From NCBI GenBank assembly GCA_050011895.1, contig JBEKIF010000003.1, forward strand, positions 62,001-126,000: a DNA stretch of 64,000 bases, in the 5' to 3' direction. Below the pieces are notes generated by a model, which worked only from the letters and a program-made list of their open reading frames with translations, was not told the DNA's origin and made no database searches. Position numbers and translations under genes: made by a program. This DNA is from DATBGO01 sp050011895 (GTDB lineage: Bacteria; Actinomycetota; Actinomycetes; Streptosporangiales; Streptosporangiaceae). Shown here piece after piece: positions 58,550 through 64,000 of the stretch; the first letter of the stretch is position 1; each line of letters begins with the position of its first letter.

Positions 58550-58817
58550 CGCGTCTCCGTCTTCTTGCGTCGATGCGCTGGGGGGGCGCATTCGTCGTTC
58601 ATTACACATTTCTGACCTGCGGGTTTTCCCGTCCGTCCGACCCCCGTAGTCGGGCGTGTCACCGCGCTCACGGTGCGTCCGGGGCCCGTTGCCGAGCCCC
58701 AGACGACGAGAAAGGGAAAGACCTCACACGCCTGGCCACGCAGTCTGCGGCCTTCCGGCCAGCTCAACCACAGTCCACAGACGTGCACGCACCCGCGAGT
58801 CACGGGCACGGACAATC

Positions 58818-58846
58818 AGACTACCGAACGCCTGACGCCTGGTCAA
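58818..58846 (-). promoter_or_regulatory. promoter of the rpsL-rpsG-fusA-tuf operon
   Basis: On the minus strand TTGACC (58846-58841) and TAGTCT (58823-58818) are separated by exactly 17 nt in an AT-richer stretch. Predicted start near 58811, giving a leader of about 260 nt to the rpsL GTG. Confidence 0.55.
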
Positions 58847-58985
58847 AACGAGTTGCTGACTCGTGATCACGACGACTTTTCCCTGTGTAGCCGGAAAAGC
58901 CGGCGCCCGAAACCACGGCGGCACGGCCGGAGCCTGATGCGTTAACGAGTTCTTCTGCTCGCCTATTCCGCCACCAGGAAACAGA

Positions 58986-59029
58986 GCTGGGCCCGGGATC
59001 CCCCCATTGCTGGTTGGCCCGGGCCCAGC
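58986..59029 (-). terminator. terminator-like hairpin after rpoC
   Basis: Perfect 12-bp arms (58986-58997 gctgggcccggg, and 59018-59029) around a 20-nt loop, starting 13 nt after the rpoC stop. Likely separates rpoBC transcription from the str operon. Confidence 0.6.
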
Positions 59030-59041
59030 CTGATCTGGCTG

Positions 59042-62917
<3,876 letters not shown>

Positions 62918-62944
62918 GTTTTTTGTCCCCTGGGATAGATCGGA

Positions 62945-64000
62945 TCAGACCTCTTCAACGCTGCTCGGCTCGCGCCGGGACAGGTCAATGCCGAGTTCCT
63001 CCGCTGCGCGGAAGACGTCCTCGTCGGTGTCACGCATCTCGATGGCCGCGCCGTCGCTGGAGAGCACCTCCACGTTCAGGCAGAGCGACTGCATCTCCTT
63101 GATCAGCACCTTGAACGACTCAGGTATGCCTGGCTCGGGGATGTTCTCGCCCTTGACGATGGCCTCGTAGACCTTGACCCGGCCGAGGATGTCGTCGGAC
63201 TTGATGGTCAGCAGCTCCTGTAGCGCGTAAGCCGCGCCGTAAGCCTCCAGCGCCCAGACCTCCATCTCACCGAACCGCTGCCCGCCGAACTGTGCCTTAC
63301 CGCCGAGGGGCTGCTGGGTGATCATCGAGTACGGGCCCGTGGACCTGGCGTGGATCTTGTCATCGACCAGGTGCAGCAGCTTGAGGATGTAGATGTAGCC
63401 GACCGCTATCGGATCTTTGAACGGCTCGCCGGTCCTGCCGTCGAACAGCGTGGCCTTACCGCTGCCCGCGACCAGCCGGTCACCGTCCCGGTTCGGCAGC
63501 ACGCTGCCCAGTAGCCCCGTGATCTCCTCCTCGCGGGCACCGTCGAAGACCGGGGTGGCCACCGGAGTGCCCGCCGCCGCTTCGCCGGCGCCGATCTGGC
63601 GGAGCCGCTTCTTCCAGTCCTCGTCTTCTCCCTCGACATTCCAGCCTGCGTTGGCGACCCAGCCCAGGTGCGTCTCGAGCACCTGGCCGACGTTCATCCG
63701 GCCGGGCACGCCGAGCGGGTTGAGCACCACGTCGACCGGCGTGCCGTCCTTGAGGAACGGCATGTCCTCGATCGGCAGGATCTTGGCGATGACGCCCTTG
63801 TTGCCGTGCCGTCCGGCCAGCTTGTCGCCGTCGGTGATCTTGCGCTTGGCGGCCACGTAGACCCGCACGAGCTCGTTCACGCCGGGCGGCAGCTCGTCGC
63901 CGTCCTCCCTGGTGAACACGCGGACCCCGATCACCTTGCCGGACTCGCCGTGCGGCACCTTCAGCGAGGTGTCGCGGACCTCGCGGGCCTTCTCCCCGAA
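62945..64000 (-). CDS. rpoB: DNA-directed RNA polymerase subunit beta, 5' part outside window
   Basis: The C-terminal 351 residues are visible; the frame enters from the right edge at FGEKAREVRDTSLKVPHGESGKVIGVRVF. RKITDGDKLAGRHGNKGVIAKI, GVPGRMNVGQVLETHLG, GQRFGEMEVWALEAYGAAYALQELLTIKSDD and the end SRREPSSVEEV are typical. The rifampicin-binding region lies off-window. Followed by rpoC. Confidence 0.98.
   Translation of the reverse strand, partial: FGEKAREVRDTSLKVPHGESGKVIGVRVFTREDGDELPPGVNELVRVYVAAKRKITDGDKLAGRHGNKGVIAKILPIEDMPFLKDGTPVDVVLNPLGVPGRMNVGQVLETHLGWVANAGWNVEGEDEDWKKRLRQIGAGEAAAGTPVATPVFDGAREEEITGLLGSVLPNRDGDRLVAGSGKATLFDGRTGEPFKDPIAVGYIYILKLLHLVDDKIHARSTGPYSMITQQPLGGKAQFGGQRFGEMEVWALEAYGAAYALQELLTIKSDDILGRVKVYEAIVKGENIPEPGIPESFKVLIKEMQSLCLNVEVLSSDGAAIEMRDTDEDVFRAAEELGIDLSRREPSSVEEV

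Larger units (their letters stand above)
58550..59041. other. rpoC-rpsL intergenic region
   Basis: About 490 nt without a gene. It holds a hairpin just after rpoC (58986-59029), an AT-richer block with the rpsL promoter (58818-58846), and a predicted leader of about 260 nt before rpsL in which I see no strong fold. Confidence 0.5.

Overview
The window is one GC-rich chromosomal stretch of an actinobacterium. The gene order supports this: acpS-nnr-alr, glmM-glmS, rpsI-rplM, truA-rplQ, a complete S10/spc/alpha ribosomal supercluster, tuf-fusA-rpsG-rpsL and rpoC-rpoB. GTG and TTG starts are frequent, adenylate kinase has a zinc-type lid, S14 is the zinc type, and a DivIVA-like protein and a DUF1707 protein are present. 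The order resembles Streptosporangiales and relatives, but I cannot name a genus. No tRNA, rRNA, insertion sequence, prophage or CRISPR array was seen.

Region 1 (1-8.0 kb) is a cell-wall and metabolite-repair block on the minus strand: acpS, nnr, alr and a partial alpha/beta hydrolase. It is interrupted by a plus-strand S9 peptidase, a minus-strand lipoprotein with an alpha/alpha-toroid look, and a repeat-rich intergenic region (2.0-2.5 kb) with tandem repeats and a perfect 14-bp inverted repeat.

Region 2 (8.2-28.3 kb) is accessory and mostly plus strand: an exopolysaccharide locus. It encodes an ATP-grasp ligase with a coupled FAD monooxygenase, a nucleotide-sugar dehydrogenase, a polyprenyl-phosphate sugar transferase, two GT4 glycosyltransferases, a sugar epimerase, a membrane-anchored GH18-like protein and a processive GT2 synthase. 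Next to them lie a secreted polysaccharide-deacetylase-like protein with a degenerate active site, a second deacetylase with an intact site, a protein of 26 twelve-residue repeats, two LuxR-type regulators with imperfect receiver domains, and a long coiled-coil DivIVA-domain protein. Several junctions are start/stop overlaps, so translation is probably coupled. Three GTG-start genes without their own ribosome binding site are each preceded by a mini-ORF that has a G-rich Shine-Dalgarno and a stop overlapping the GTG. No flippase or polymerase is visible here.

Region 3 (28.6-36.7 kb) holds glmS and glmM, which make the hexosamine precursor that the neighbouring locus could use. It also holds rpsI, rplM, truA, rplQ and a divergent proline-rich membrane protein.

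Region 4 (36.8-58.6 kb) carries rpoA and the ribosomal protein, secY, adk, map, infA, tuf, fusA, rpsG and rpsL genes, all on the minus strand. S12 has arginine at position 88, which is a streptomycin-resistance substitution in mycobacteria. The rpsD-rpoA spacer encodes three tandem hairpins with a compensatory base change. The tuf-rpsJ gap has two strong hairpins, and a good promoter lies upstream of rpsL.

Region 5 (59.0-64.0 kb) holds complete rpoC and the 3' part of rpoB.
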